Below are positions 34,301 through 47,169 of a stretch of 64,000 nucleotides of DNA, piece after piece (position 1 is the stretch's first letter; the number at the start of each line of letters is the position of its first letter). Origin of the DNA: Callipepla californica brunnescens (Eukaryota; Chordata; Aves; Galliformes; Odontophoridae); contig JALIRH010000001.1 in the NCBI GenBank assembly GCA_023055505.1, positions 96,813,034 to 96,877,033 on the forward strand, read 5' to 3'. Made by a program: the position numbers and the translations under genes. The notes beneath the pieces were generated by a model. That model saw nothing but the letters and a program-made list of their open reading frames with translations, was not told the origin of the DNA and searched no databases.

Positions 34301-37032
34301 ACCAATTTAATAAGACTCCTTAAGAAAATACTTTATTTAAATTATATACTTTATTTAAAATCATAATTAAAATGATTTATGAATATAAACCAAGCATTTC
34401 AGAAGTTCATACAAACCAAAATTTTTGATGAGAGGGAACCAGCTTTACAGGTTTGTAATATATGTCTTTTCTAAGCAATGCTGTGTTTCCTTGTAATCAG
34501 TGACCAAGAGGATGTCCTTTCTGATTGTATATTAGAACTCTAAATTTTTTTCTACCTAGTCCAATTTTTTTTCCTTGTTGCTCAGTAGGATGCAAAATAT
34601 ACAAAGGAACAGTAGCCTGTGATGTGCCCCTAGACATTAAACCAGAAATATTAATCAGAGTAATACAGAAGGCTATAAAGATTATTGAACATATTCAATT
34701 ATTTATTAGATTACACCACTCAGGAAATTATTTTAAGTGTCAAATTAAGAATGTGGACATAATTTATTTCTTATTTACAACAGCCTTGCTCAGATCTAAC
34801 TATTTTCATCTCTTTCATTTGAGAGAATAAAAGAAGTACCTGGTCCCTCTAGCATAGAAGAGAGAAAAATTAAACTTTTGCCTCTTAGTACTTTAATTCT
34901 CATTGTTTTACATCTGACTGCTAAATCAATATGTCAATGTTCCCTTATATGTAAGATCTGAAATGTAGCATTGTTTATTCCTTAGTACAGTGCTCAATTA
35001 AAATGTATGGTGAACTCTTCTGCAAATTTAGAGTCTACAGAAGAAACATCTGTATGTCAGCTCATCCCACTAGGTTGGCTAGTGAATTAGTGATCAGAAT
35101 TATTTTAGTTGCCTGATTCTGGTGAGGTGTTCATACCCAAAGTCTCAGTGTCAGGAATGTGATAATTTAGATCAGATATGTCTCAGGTCTCTAAATTTTT
35201 GATGCTGTAAGTTCAGTTTTCACATGGAGATTAAAAATGTTTTGAGAATGGATTTAAAAGAAGGAAGGATGCAAAGATAGAAGTGTTGCATATATAAAGG
35301 GGCGGTAGGAAAAAAAAGGTTTTAACAAGGATTTCAAATGAATGGGAAGCTGGATGGAAGCTAGAAAGTTACTGCATCAAAATAGAGATCAGGAAGCATA
35401 TTAGGAAGAAGTGACATGAGTGGCAATCAGATCAATGTTCAGAGCCATCAAGATGAATGCAAAAGGTTTCAATTTGATGGGAAAGCTAAAGATGATCTAA
35501 CAAATGAATTAGAAGAACAAAAGCTCACTAAAGGATGAACAGGAGCTGTAGACACTGCATTTGAATGCCATGAATGCAGAAACTGGTGCAGAAACTTACA
35601 AGTATATAGTGAAGAAACAGTGCAACCTGGGTATACTGTGCATTGTATATGGGCATACATTAAGAAGCGACAAAGGCTTAAGTTTCACACTTTCCCTTAG
35701 CTATAATAAGGTATTCGTTAAGCAATCTAGTTTAGTAGATGAAAGGGAGAGATCCTCATTAGAAGGTGAAAAAAAGTTGTTCAAATATTTTTTGTTCCTT
35801 TTCTCTTTGGGCCTTACTGTTCACTGTTTTTATTATAAAATTTCAGGCCATTTGGCATGTAGTCTCATGCCTCTAAGTAACTGGGCATTTTAACCAAACC
35901 ACTGATCATGGAAGTAGTCTTATCTAAGCAAGTACAGTGGAAGATTCTGATTAAGTAAACAAGCCTTTGTGAAAGCAACCTGTCCTTTCAGGATGATAAA
36001 CTGGGAAAGGACTGATGAAAAGAAATGTAGAATGACACAGGAATAAACAACCTTCATCTGACACTGAAAGAGAAATTCCTTGCATGTAAGGAGGACAGAG
36101 AAAGGTGAAAGATAATATAATAGAAGCAACCTGTTACACACTTTTCTTGCAGACCAACATTTCTGAAATCTGTTGCAATCTTTTTAGAGTATTTAGCACA
36201 TCAGTCACAGAAGCCTTTCAAAAATACTCTTATGAACACTGAAAATTTAACAGACCATCATGATATTTCTGTGAGTATTTAGCTGTGCATCTACTCTTTC
36301 TCATGTCCTCCAAAGTGCATGAACTATAAATGTAAACTTCAGCTTTACACCCTTCTCTATACATCCTAAAATCAGAGAGAGGACGTTGTCTCAGCACTGC
36401 AAATAAAACCATATGAAACTCACTATTCCTGTTCTATCTTTGAGGACATCTGCTTATTGCCAGTAGCAACAAAAACCATGTGGTGTGTAAGCTTCCAAGA
36501 AATATCATTCTTATTGTAATTGTACTGGTATTGAGATGATGGAGTATTTTGCAAGTAATATGGTTACAGCAATCAAGTCATTTACTTACATGAGAAATTA
36601 CAAATATGCAAGCAAAAGGAATATTCATAAGATACTAAATGCTGACAGTGTAAAGGATGGAACAAACTTGTTTGCTTCATGACACATTTTATTTCATTGA
36701 ATTTTATTAATGTCTATAATTTCCTGAAAAGAATACCTATCATCTAAACAATTAAATTCATAAATTTGCAAAAGTGTGTATTTATCTCATTTTGACAGAA
36801 CAAAATCCTGCTAAAATGAGAGCAATAAAATTTAAATGAATAAAAATTGGGATAGAAAAGCCATTAAACCCCTAAGTAAGTATCTAATGGACAAAATGGA
36901 AATATGGTGTAGATACCAGTGCTAACACTCAAACAAAATGCTAAGTCAGAAGTCTAGTCATGATGTCAAAGAAAGTTTAGTTTAGGGATATAAGTTATAA
37001 GCATTCAGAATAGCTCCTGTTTTTTCCTGATT
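31319..37032. other. Unique A+T-rich non-coding DNA
   Basis: No gene or transposon recognised. Frames of 60-110 codons (for example 34525-34830 and 35561-35893) have no recognisable domains and no consistent splice context. Confidence 0.55.
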
Positions 37033-37068
37033 TAATAATAATAGTAATTATAATAGTAATAATAATAG
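37033..37068. repeat. Imperfect (AAT)n microsatellite
   Basis: AAT/AGT triplets in two blocks separated by TATA. Already interrupted, so probably stable. Confidence 0.88.
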
Positions 37069-38695
37069 AATCTAGAACCTGTTCTTCAAGGCCAGTATAG
37101 GAATAGAACCAACATAAAAATGATAATAAATGATTTGCCTGACTTTTCTTTCTGTGAAAGCAATACCAAAATTGTAGTCAGCAAGGATATATCTCGTACA
37201 ACATACTGAGCAACACATTGGACACATGGTGTTGTGAACAATGCATATGTTCATGCATTACAATTTAGATGTTGCAATGCCATACAGATGTAGAAAGGCT
37301 GCACAAGCTGCAAAAAAAGTGGTCAGGTGTTAGCAAAACCCATCCCTCTCATCTCCTTAACAACCTACACATTTTCACTTCTTTTTTCTCTACAAGTTTT
37401 CAGGATGCACTTTGACATTTCAGTAGAATAAGAAATGATTTCAGGCAGCAGAGAATTAGGTAAAAGTTCATCTTCTGGGGAAGTGTGTGAAGAGAACTTC
37501 AGAACATTTTGAAGTGTATGAATTAGTGTTTCTAACTCTGAACCAAGACACTAAAGCCAAAGGAGAAAAAAATATATATATTGATTTTTCTTCAGAGTAA
37601 AAAGAGAAACTGCACTTCTACTGATCCTCATCTGCTGAGCTCTCCCATTCTGGGGCTATACCCATGCGTGCAATATATGAGCTATGAGCAGGTGAGATTG
37701 TTAGGAAGAGCTGGCTCACACAACATTCAGAGAGTTTCTTGTGTATCTTTGCTAAAAGACCATCCTCTCATAGCAGACTTTTCTTGTTATTAATTTACCT
37801 TAGTTTCTAGACTTGTAAAAACTTGGTAGTGAGAATTATCTTACTAGAGTTCTCTTAGCCTGTACACACTCATTTTTGTTTAGATGTGTCTGTGCCCTGC
37901 AAAAAATTCCTAGCCAGTTATGAGTGAGCTGACCACAGAACCAATTATAAGAAAATATAGTTCACTGCTGCCTAACTGTGAGAGGATTTTGGACATGGGA
38001 CTGCACTGGAAAGTGTCCTACTTTTTTGGCTCAGCTTAACCCATTGCACAGAAGCTTTGCTGTAAATGGGCCAACCCATTGAAAATAATCTGGAATTTCA
38101 GTGGATATATATCTCTTGGGTATATAGGATCAAATTCTGTTTCTTCATATTTTATTCCCTTTATAAATTAGTGGTTGCTACATTAAGAAGAGTCATATCA
38201 CAGATGTGGTTGCAGCAGGTAAGCAAGGCCAGAGCCTGGAGGAAGGACTCCCTTCCTGATGCAGAAAATGTAAAATTTTAGCATTTATTAATATTAAAAC
38301 TAACTTCAGTATATCTTGACCCTATCAATTAAAATGAAATGGACAAGAATGCATGAAGTTGTGTTTGTGATACTGGTCACAATAGAAATAACTTAAATTC
38401 AAAATCAATGGTCCATTGTGTCCTATACACTGAGACCTTGAGAAATAGTATCACTCAAAATCTCTCAAATATATGAGAATCATGTGGTTAAAGACTATAT
38501 TTAACACTTTTCCTCCAACTGAAAGTATCTCTTTAAGAGACCCACATTTAATTTTATTAATTTGGAGACGAAAGAAAACAGGCAGATGCATAACACTGAC
38601 ATCTTTATAAAATATTTAACAAAGGTATCTGTCAAGGTTATCTTCATTTATTTACTTTTTCACACCATAAGCTTCTATCTACTGCTTCACATAGG
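37069..38695. other. Unique non-coding DNA
   Basis: No gene or transposon recognised. Confidence 0.55.
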
Positions 38696-38734
38696 AAAAA
38701 AAAAAAAAAAGAAGAAGAAAAAAAAACAAAAAAA
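38696..38734. repeat. A-rich run with GAA interruptions
   Basis: About 40 bp of A broken by GAAGAAG and single C residues. A 116-codon frame runs through it as poly-Lys and is not a gene. It may be the tail of an unrecognised retroposed sequence. Confidence 0.9.
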
Positions 38735-38970
38735 CCAGGATCTAAGTCAAATGGAAAAAGCATATCAGATCTCCAGAAATCACATCAGCAAAGAGCAGAA
38801 TCATTTTCAGACTTTTAGATATGCAAGACAAGAAAAGACTACTGTTAACTTTTTACTAAATAAAGTTTCATTTTCAAAAATTCTTATGTCTTTTTTTTTG
38901 CACTGGATTTAAATCTTACCCATGAAATCAAAGAGGGATCAGCTGAAAATACATTAGAATTGTGACTGGA

Positions 38971-39030
38971 AGCAATTAGAATAAGAGGAAGCAAATAAGA
39001 ATAAGAGGAAGCAATTTAAAATAAGTAGGG
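38971..39030. repeat. 19-20-bp tandem repeat, about 3 copies
   Basis: AGCAA-headed units start at 38971, 38990 and 39010, sharing the core AGAATAAGAGGA. The third copy has diverged to TTTAAAATAAG. Small, local slippage duplication. Confidence 0.88.
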
Positions 39031-41906
39031 CTTATTTAAGATAGTCTTGATGGAGACGTGAGTAGCTGAATTTCATTTCCTCTTCTAACATGCATGAATG
39101 TTTTAAAAACTGGCTTGATATGTACCTGGAATGCATAAAGGCCTATGAGTAAGAGTAATACTCAACATTAATTTAAGAGGTAAAGGAAGATAGCAAAGGG
39201 GTACGTACCAGGATAATCAATTAATCTTCTCTAGCAGCAGATGTTCATCTGAAAAGAAAACATCATTTGAACAGAAAAGCTTTAGACACCAGAACTTCTT
39301 AGTCTTTAAATCTTATATTTAAAAGAAAAATTTTTGTTAAAAAGAAATATAAACTGCATACTTAAAAGTACATGAATCTGCTCACACATTCATATATGTG
39401 CAAATGAAAATTTTATTAATATAGATACTGTTGATGGTGATATTCATATCCTTCGCAAGTTCTTAAAATGGTACATAAAATATTTCTAATTTAACTCAAA
39501 TAAATACAACCTATGCCAAAACTAACAAACAAAATGAATAGCTCAGATATACATTCAAGGCACCATGTCTCTATTTTCTAACTGCATTGGCCTTCATGAG
39601 TGTCAAGTAAAATTTTGCATCTCAAAAATGAGTAAGTTAAAATCTCTTGCCTAGACATATCACTCACGTGATACTTAAGTCTTAGCAGGTCTCACTATCA
39701 GAAATCAGCTTCCAAATTAATATATTCATGATATGAAAACCAAAAACAGTCCTGCTGTAAGAGTTCTTCAGTAAAAAAAAAAAGTTTTAATACCTTCTAC
39801 TCAAAGGACCAACTCCTATGCAGAATAGAAGTAACCATTTTAAGAAAATGTGAGATCCTTTACCCTTTCAGCAACAGTGGATGTTGGCTGCTTACTCAGG
39901 AGTTCTGTTTCTACTTCATAGAGATTAAATGATGTGCCTTGATAGGCTGCATTTCAATAGAAGCAATAAATTCAAGCATCTTAGACCCAAGCTTTCTCTT
40001 CTCTCCTTTTCACATAGCATTTGGTGTTATCGTGATTATGTTACACCATGAACTTCTGCCTTTGGAGTCTGTTGCGTGTGTTATTCAATTATTCTGTCAT
40101 TTACTAGAATTATACTCTGCACAGAGAGTTTTCTTCCTAACTACCTTATATTAATTTGAAGTCGCTGATTTGAAATATCATGGCAGAGAACATATCAGAT
40201 CACATACCATAGTGAAGCAAGCAGTTCTAAAAGGCTACTCAAATTTTCAAATAAAAGCTGGGCTCATTATGACTGTGTTGGATTTATGTAGTTACCTGTA
40301 AGAAGTTTTTTAAAATGTTGCTATTACTTATACAAGAACATATCTGAATATGCATGCTATAATATGTTTACATATGTCCATTACTTTAGCACTGTACATT
40401 TTGCAAAACTGTTATACAGTTCTTTGATCAAGAGCTTTCAAATGAAATGCCCTACTGCTTCAAATAAACTGTACCTCATTTTTGCTCCTTATTCTGTAAG
40501 AAAAGATGGGAAGCCTGTCTTCCTTTTACAAAACTAGAAGGGAGAAATTAGAGTAAAATGTGTATTATTTGCTTTAGACAGGAAGGCATAACATTGTTTT
40601 TCACTCCTCTTGCAGAATTCAACAGCCCCACATGGGCTTAGTTCTCATCAAGCTCACCACTGCCATGAGATGAAAACAGATCTTACTCCCAGTCGGTTCA
40701 TACTGTTGATAACTGCCAAGAATTCTGCACCAGAGAATAAGATGACTGGGTCAGTGTGTGTCTGGATCTCATTAAAACTAAGGAGCTATTTTTATGTATA
40801 GTGAACAATTAACTTTATGCAAAATCCTTCCTGTATGTACTTGCCTTGGGGCATTGTTTGTAATGAAAGACAAAATAAAAATTGGGGTCTTGATCTGTCA
40901 AAGTGCTGAGAAACTCAGCTACTGTTGAATTTAATGCATGTTCAGTACCTTCCATTCTTGTTTAATTCATTGTCAGTTTAAGGTGCTTAGTCTATCTACA
41001 AGGTTCCCAGAGACCCAGGGTTGCGGCGCTGACATTCTTGCACTGTGCAGTGTCACTTCTTGTAGTCATTATGTAGACAAAACTCTCCTTTAAAACAGCA
41101 AACCCTTCCAATGCCAGCCATGTTGGATCAGACACTTCCAGAGGTTTAGATGTTGTTGTTGATTTTCCCACTGCCACCATAAATTTTGAAATACTAAGAG
41201 CATTAGACTCTTTTAATTTGTTCAGAGTATTTATGCCAAGCCATAGGAATTTTCTGCCTTACAGTGATTCCTACCACATTTTATTCTGCCTTATAACAAG
41301 ATAACTGAAACATATGAATCTTTTTCTTAAACATTGTTAATAAAATATTAAATTGCGTATTAAAATTTTCAGAATGACATTCTCATGTCTTGAATTTAAT
41401 TTATAGAGGAAATAAAAGAAAACTTTCCGAACATGCAGTGATTCAACTCATCCATATATTAGTACAGAATATGTTGAATGGAATGCAAACACATTTATGT
41501 TTGCAGAGTTCATATTTCCATTATCTATATATTTTTACATAATTTAGAAACATGAATCACAGTAATTTTCCAGGCAATAAAAATAACTGTTCTGAACCTC
41601 TTTCATGTTTATTGCTTGCAATGTCTCCTTGATTTTTTTATACTGAAGTACCTTCTGATAAGACCTTTTTTTTCTTTTAATATTTCACTGTACTTCTTTT
41701 CTCTTTGTTTTTATACAAATATATATCTGTAAAAAGTATAATTCTAAAATTTCACACTTTCATCTTTGGTGAAATTAAGACGTTACCATTAAATCTGACC
41801 TATTAACGAAGAATTTCTTGAGGTACTCTTTATTAAAATACTGAATAACCCTGTATCAGCACCATTCATTTCCATGAAACTACTACATAATAACTATACA
41901 AAAAAA
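39031..41906. other. Unique non-coding DNA
   Basis: No gene called. A minus-strand 62-codon frame at 40992-41180 is less biased in composition than its neighbours and contains no low-complexity run, but I recognise no family and see no splice context that supports it. Confidence 0.5.
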
Positions 41907-42091
41907 ATCATAGAATCACAGAATGGTTTGAGTTGGAAGAGACCTTAAAGATCACCTAGTTCTATTAAACAATGCTATAGGCTGGGCTGCCACCCAGCAG
42001 CTCAGGCTGCCCAGGGTCCCATACAACCTGGCCTTGGGCACCTCCAGGGATAGGGCACTCACAGCTTCTCTGGGCAGCCTGTGTCAGTGAG
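41907..42091 (-). mobile_element. CR1 LINE 3' end, 5'-truncated
   Basis: The plus strand begins ATCATAGAATCACAGAATGG and continues 'TTTGAGTTGGAAGAGACC', 'TTAAAGATCACCTAGTTC', 'CTCAGGCTGCCCAGGG' and 'CACCTCCAGGGATAGGGC'. This is a classic minus-strand CR1 tail, among the least diverged copies in the window. It stops at TGTGTCAGTGA, consistent with 5' truncation. It is preceded on the plus strand by an A-run (41900-41907). Confidence 0.95.
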
Positions 42092-42813
42092 AAATTACTT
42101 AGCTCTGCTGCTAGGGATCATCAAATATGAAAAAAATATATATCTTACAATGAAAAGTACTGTTGAAAACTATGAACATTTAAACAGAAATATGATATGC
42201 AAGTGTTTAAATTCCATTTTTAGTCTATAAATTGTATGTTTTAAATAAAATGGCTAGATTGCAATGTCAGTCACACCCTTTCAAAATGGTGCTACTTCAG
42301 TGACTAACAAAATTTCAGCATAATTGTATTGGTTTTGCTTTTCACCATTATAAGTGTGTTCTCTTTCTATTTTTTAACTTTCAAGTTACAGTGAATTCGT
42401 ATGAATCTATTTTTATGAATTCTTTTGCCTTTCTTTCTCAGAAAATAGTGAATGAAATATGTATATCTATTATCCGGTTTTCCTGTGTGCACCTGTTCTA
42501 TCATTTATTTTCTGTATGGTACTAAAGGACTAATTCCAAAATTCATTTTAATACACTTTCATTGCAGGTACCCTCATGGAAATGCTATTACTGGGAAAAA
42601 GAATACACACTCATGCAAATGGAAGTTTACTCTAAGCAGGGAAAGCAGAAGCAAACCAGTTGATGTGCCTTCAAATTGCATTTGCAGGCATTATCAAAGA
42701 ACTTCCAAACTAATTGTTGCGGTTTTTTTTATTTTTCATTTTATATTTTATATTGTACCTTTTTTTTCCCTATTTCTAAGGAAAGAATATTTTGATAATG
42801 CCATCTCTGAGAC
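42092..42813. other. A+T-rich non-coding DNA with a long chance frame
   Basis: A 173-codon plus frame (42452-42973) crosses T-rich runs and the (TTTC)n tract. Its product is low-complexity Phe-rich, and I regard it as non-coding. Confidence 0.5.
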
Positions 42814-42855
42814 TTTTTTTTTTCTTTCTTTCTTTCTTTCTCACTCTCTCTTTTT
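42814..42855. repeat. (TTTC)n microsatellite
   Basis: T9 followed by at least five TTTC units and a CTCTCTC end. It is complementary to the AAAG array about 275 bp downstream. Confidence 0.95.
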
Positions 42856-43130
42856 AAATATGAGAGAGCATGTTGTGCGTCCATTTCTCATGGTTTATTT
42901 TTCCGTAGAGAATTCCCAAGACTATGTGCTGACAGATCTTGCTATCCAAGGGGGAGTCTACTCACAGGATTAAAGGCGAGAACCTCAATTAGACTATCTC
43001 TGATTTCTTCAGATGTTTTTTCTAATCTTTTAATATGGGATTAAAGTCAACTAGAACCAAGCTTGCTTTTTACTTAGTTGAGATCTTTGTGCAATGCAAG
43101 CTAGATTTTGTTGTTGTTGTTTTCTCTATT

Positions 43131-43174
43131 AAAAAAAAGAAAGAAAAGAAAAAAAGAAAGAAAGAAAAGAAAGC
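43131..43174. repeat. (AAAG)n microsatellite
   Basis: A8 followed by GAAA/AAAG units with A-rich interruptions. It runs in the opposite sense to the (TTTC)n array at 42814-42855, so the two could pair as a long-loop hairpin in single-stranded DNA or RNA. A (TTG)n run lies just upstream at about 43107-43121. Confidence 0.95.
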
Positions 43175-44010
43175 ATTTCTCTTTTTCCTTAATTTGGAGT
43201 TATTCTAGTCCAGATGAGGATAATGAACTTTTGTCAGCTCTTATGTGATACTGCGTAGAAAATAGCTTGATAAGCAATGTGAAGCATACACACACTTCTC
43301 AATGATCTGCAGGAAAACTCCCTCAGAGACTGATTAGCCCATGCTTGTCACAAGTAGGGGAGATAATTATGGGGGCTTAACAGTCTATCTGGTGGATCTT
43401 TTGAGAGGAGAAGGGTAGATCTAAGACTGTCTCGTGGATCAACCATAATTTTTAATATTACAGATAACGTGTGTGGTTTTTTTAGTATGTCCCTGGAGCC
43501 TGGGTAGTGACTCTTCCCATAGAGTGACATCATATTACTTTTTGAGAAGATAAAAATTGTTCAAATTAGATTATCCCTAATTAGTATAATCTTATGAACC
43601 ATTCTGAAAAGTTTATTGCACCCATGCTGGCTGTCTCTGATTCCATATTGAGAACTTCTTATTACAGTGTGTGTGCTAATCTTGAACCGTGGAAATGAAT
43701 ACACAGTACATAAAAGTAATGTTGTATTTCCTCATTTAATAAATCCCATGTTCTACATTCGTTTAAAAGATAATGGCTACTTTTACAGATTGCTGTATAT
43801 TGATATCAAAATATTTCTAGTTTACTTTTTTTAAGCAAAGAATGTGTCATTCCAGCAGTAATTTACATTCATTACACTAATATTTATTAAACTGTGCTGG
43901 CAATACTGGAATGGAGGCAGGAGCTTTAACAAATAAAAAATAACTAAAAAAAATCCTGCTCTTTATTCTTGTTTATGAACATAGAGAGCCTTAGTTATTT
44001 GTATAATAGA
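43175..44010. other. Unique non-coding DNA
   Basis: No gene or transposon recognised. Confidence 0.55.
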
Positions 44011-44032
44011 TATGTATATATATATATATATT
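44011..44032. repeat. (TA)n microsatellite
   Basis: About ten alternating TA units after ATATG. Likely variable in length. Confidence 0.93.
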
Positions 44033-46949
44033 ACATTACTAGGCAGAATAGCCTCTAAGAAAACCACATTCCTGCCTTCTTGTCTTCTTTCAGTGGTTTT
44101 AGTGGTGTTTGTGAATGCTCAGCACACCAAAAATAAATATACAATTTTCCCTCCAGACAGCAGTAAGTATCTGGTGGAGGTAGTTTGTTTCGTTAAAATA
44201 GCACAGAAGTTTGAGAGGTTTGAACCACTCCTATCACAAAACCTATTTGTGCCACTTTACACCAGCTACACCAGTTACACCTCCCAGTAATTCTGCATGC
44301 CTTCCAGGGCTGCAGCTTTCATCAAGATAATATCCCGTACCATTTTATGACCCTGTAATTCCTTTTTATCCTCTTCCTGGCTTTTCCCCACTTTTGTCCA
44401 CTACATGTGGATAGTGTGTGTGTGATTCAGTAGGCACACCAGCCCATTTGCTTGGGCTGCAGTGCTACACTATTACATGTGCAGAACAAAGCAGCTGCTC
44501 ACAGCCTTACAAAATCAGGAAGACTTACTTATAGGATGCACATCTTGCCCCGAAGGCACTGTCTACTTGGAGCAGGCTAGCTTGCACCGCACAGCAGGTA
44601 TGGGCTTTGCTCTGCACCCCTCCCATTCAGGGAAGCACCCAATGGTATACAGCCTCCCTGTAAAAACTGCACAGCAGATTCAAGCCATAATAGTTATTTG
44701 CTACCTCTACTTTGTATTCTGAAGGGTATTCAGAGCCTATGGTTATCGACAACAAAGCTAGAGTCTCATCAGACATGTGGGCTTCTACAAACAGCCCTCA
44801 GCAGCAGAATGGGAAGATCCCAAGTGGGAGTAAAGTGAAGTAGCTGTGTTACATCGAGTGAAGATTCTCTGACTCCTGCCATACAAAGATTTATCCCTCT
44901 CTCTTGCATGTACTTTTCTGTTTCCAGCTATGGTGACACAGCTCCTAACTCTGCCAGTTTTCTTCAATTTCTTTTTGCAGACAGTGATAGCACAATACTT
45001 TGCCTCCATCAGCAGTGAACTTTAAGGCTTAACCCTCCATTATTTTCATGGTAGTATTGCTCTTGCTCTGCTCGAAGTTTCTCTACCACAGAATGGCAGC
45101 AGGATTGTAAAGAGTGTTTTAAAAGTGTAGAAAGATGCTTACTTATGATTATGTCTGAGTCTAATCTTTGAAACAGAATAAGGCTGAGATAATGCACTCT
45201 ATAGTGATCTGTGGATCAGCTAGATTTACTGAGACATATTTCATTGATTTCTGACTATGAGTCGCAATTGATCCTGCCACTCATCACTACCATTGCAAAG
45301 CTCACCAGTACCACTAATCCTCTTAAACAGCAGTCAAGGATGCAGATAAAAGCTGATGATTCACCTTGATTCAAATAACAGTGCACTTAAAAGGAAAACA
45401 AAAAGTTCATTCATTGGATGTAAAAAAATATGATCTGCATGCTGACTGCATGTTGTGTCACAATGAAGCATATTTCAAGGCAATTAGTTAAGACAACTGA
45501 GGCTAAAAAAAAGAATAATTCCTCTGTTTTTACATCTGAAATGATGATTTTGTACACAACAATTTCACTTACGTGACCTGGGAGCACAGGAGGTAACCAC
45601 TCTTACAGATCTAAATTTATTTCCAGACAAAGGAAAGTGGTTTGCAGGGAAACTCAGAGTGTCTAAGTGCAATATTTTGGCATCAGGCACAGCATATGAA
45701 GAAGACTGATGTGAGGGGGAAATATGACCTATAATTAGACATGAAAGTATCAGAATAAAAACATCACAGAAGATCATGAGGACAGCGTGGACAAATGTGG
45801 GGAGAAACCATATGCTCAGATTAAACCTACTTCTTTTTTCCTAAAATTATTTACAGCTTTTTCTTTTGTCTCCTATACACATAAACAATATTATACAATA
45901 CTGAGGAGATGAAAGAGAATGAAAGTCTGACAAAGTTCTCCTCCAGCATGTTCACATGAGGAGGTTATTGGGAGTATTCACCAGACTATCGGGAGCTCTC
46001 TTTCAGCTCGTGAAAAAAAGATTTTAGAATTCCCTCTTTTCTACTGTCCTAAGAAGGAACGCAGATTTGTCTTCCTCTGTGTCTTCCTCCATTTCCCCTT
46101 GTGCTGGCATAGGGCAGCTCTGTCACTACCCAGGACTCTTTGTCCATACTTGACTCCAAAGCCTCAGGTGGTTCAGGAAGGAAATATCTTTTTCTTAGCA
46201 ACACCACCAGTCTGTGATCCAGTGAGATACGCCAGGATGGACTCACTGACACACATATCTTCAAATGAACTAAAAGACATATTCTCATCCTAGGCTCCCT
46301 GATGGTCACTGGAGAGAAAGAGGATCCTCCAAATGGCAGTTCACATCTTAAGTCTGATCCCATCTTCAGGTAGCAGCCCTCATCTCCAATTCTGCACTAA
46401 TCATCCTCTGGTCAGGCAGCCTGATTTTCCTCAGAGGTTCTCTGTTAATGGCCAAAATATCTCCTTAAACCATTAAGAGACAGAGATGGATCATTTTCTG
46501 CCTCTGCAGTGTTATTTCTGGCAATAAAAGGTTGTTTTCACCTTACTAAGCTGATGAAAGATATTTAGAAGGAAAGAGTAGAAATCTTTTAGTTATAACT
46601 TCTGAAAAAAATAAATTGTACTCTTTAGAACTGCCCACAAATATCACATGGTTTTACAGCTCAAATTTTTATCCACCCTGAGCAATCATGGTTCCAAATG
46701 GACTTCTAAGGAATCACCAGTCCTCAGTACCTTCAAAAGCTGTAAACTCTCTACAATAGAACATTACAAACAGACAATGCCACCAATGCAAACAAGGAAA
46801 ATGAAGAAAAATGTTCTGAACAAGCCCAAATGCTTCACCTTGTCTTCCTAGGAGAGGTGCTCTTTGTTATAGCCACCACAGACGAAACTGACACACATTG
46901 TCATTTCCCTGTAATGTCAGTGTTTTGTGCTTTAACCCATTTCAGAAGT
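44033..46949. other. Non-coding DNA; slightly G+C-richer patches, no recognised gene
   Basis: A 9-bp triplet repeat TACACCAGC/TACACCAGT/TACACCTCC lies at 44258-44284 (T-box-like cores). The regions at about 44400-44680 and 46050-46440 are G+C-richer. A 104-codon minus frame in the latter (46049-46363) has no recognisable domain. Confidence 0.45.
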
Positions 46950-46979
46950 CTTTTGTTTTGTTTTGTTTTGTTTTTTTTG
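46950..46979. repeat. (TTTTG)n microsatellite
   Basis: Four to five TTTTG units followed by a T run. Confidence 0.93.
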
Positions 46980-47152
46980 CTTGAGCCTATGTTGTTTGAA
47001 TTTCCAATTCTGAAGTTTTGTATCAGCAATGTACCATTTCAGTAGTCATATTAGCTTAAAAATGTACATTTAGATTTAGATTTTGGCAGGTAATCAGTGT
47101 TTTCTTGGTGTCATTTTTTCTTCCTGAAAATCAAAAATAATGTAGCACATTT

Positions 47153-47169
47153 ACACACACACACACACA
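47153..47169. repeat. Short (AC)n microsatellite
   Basis: Eight AC units followed by AAACAAAAA. Confidence 0.92.

Noticed and set aside
42452..42973. 173-codon plus-strand frame
   Set aside because: Much of it translates T-rich runs and the (TTTC)n microsatellite, and I recognise no family.
46049..46363. 104-codon minus-strand frame with an acidic stretch in the neighbouring frame
   Set aside because: It suggested a frameshifted gene relic, but I could not match it to CR1, retroviral or host proteins, and stops occur immediately upstream in the alternative frame.
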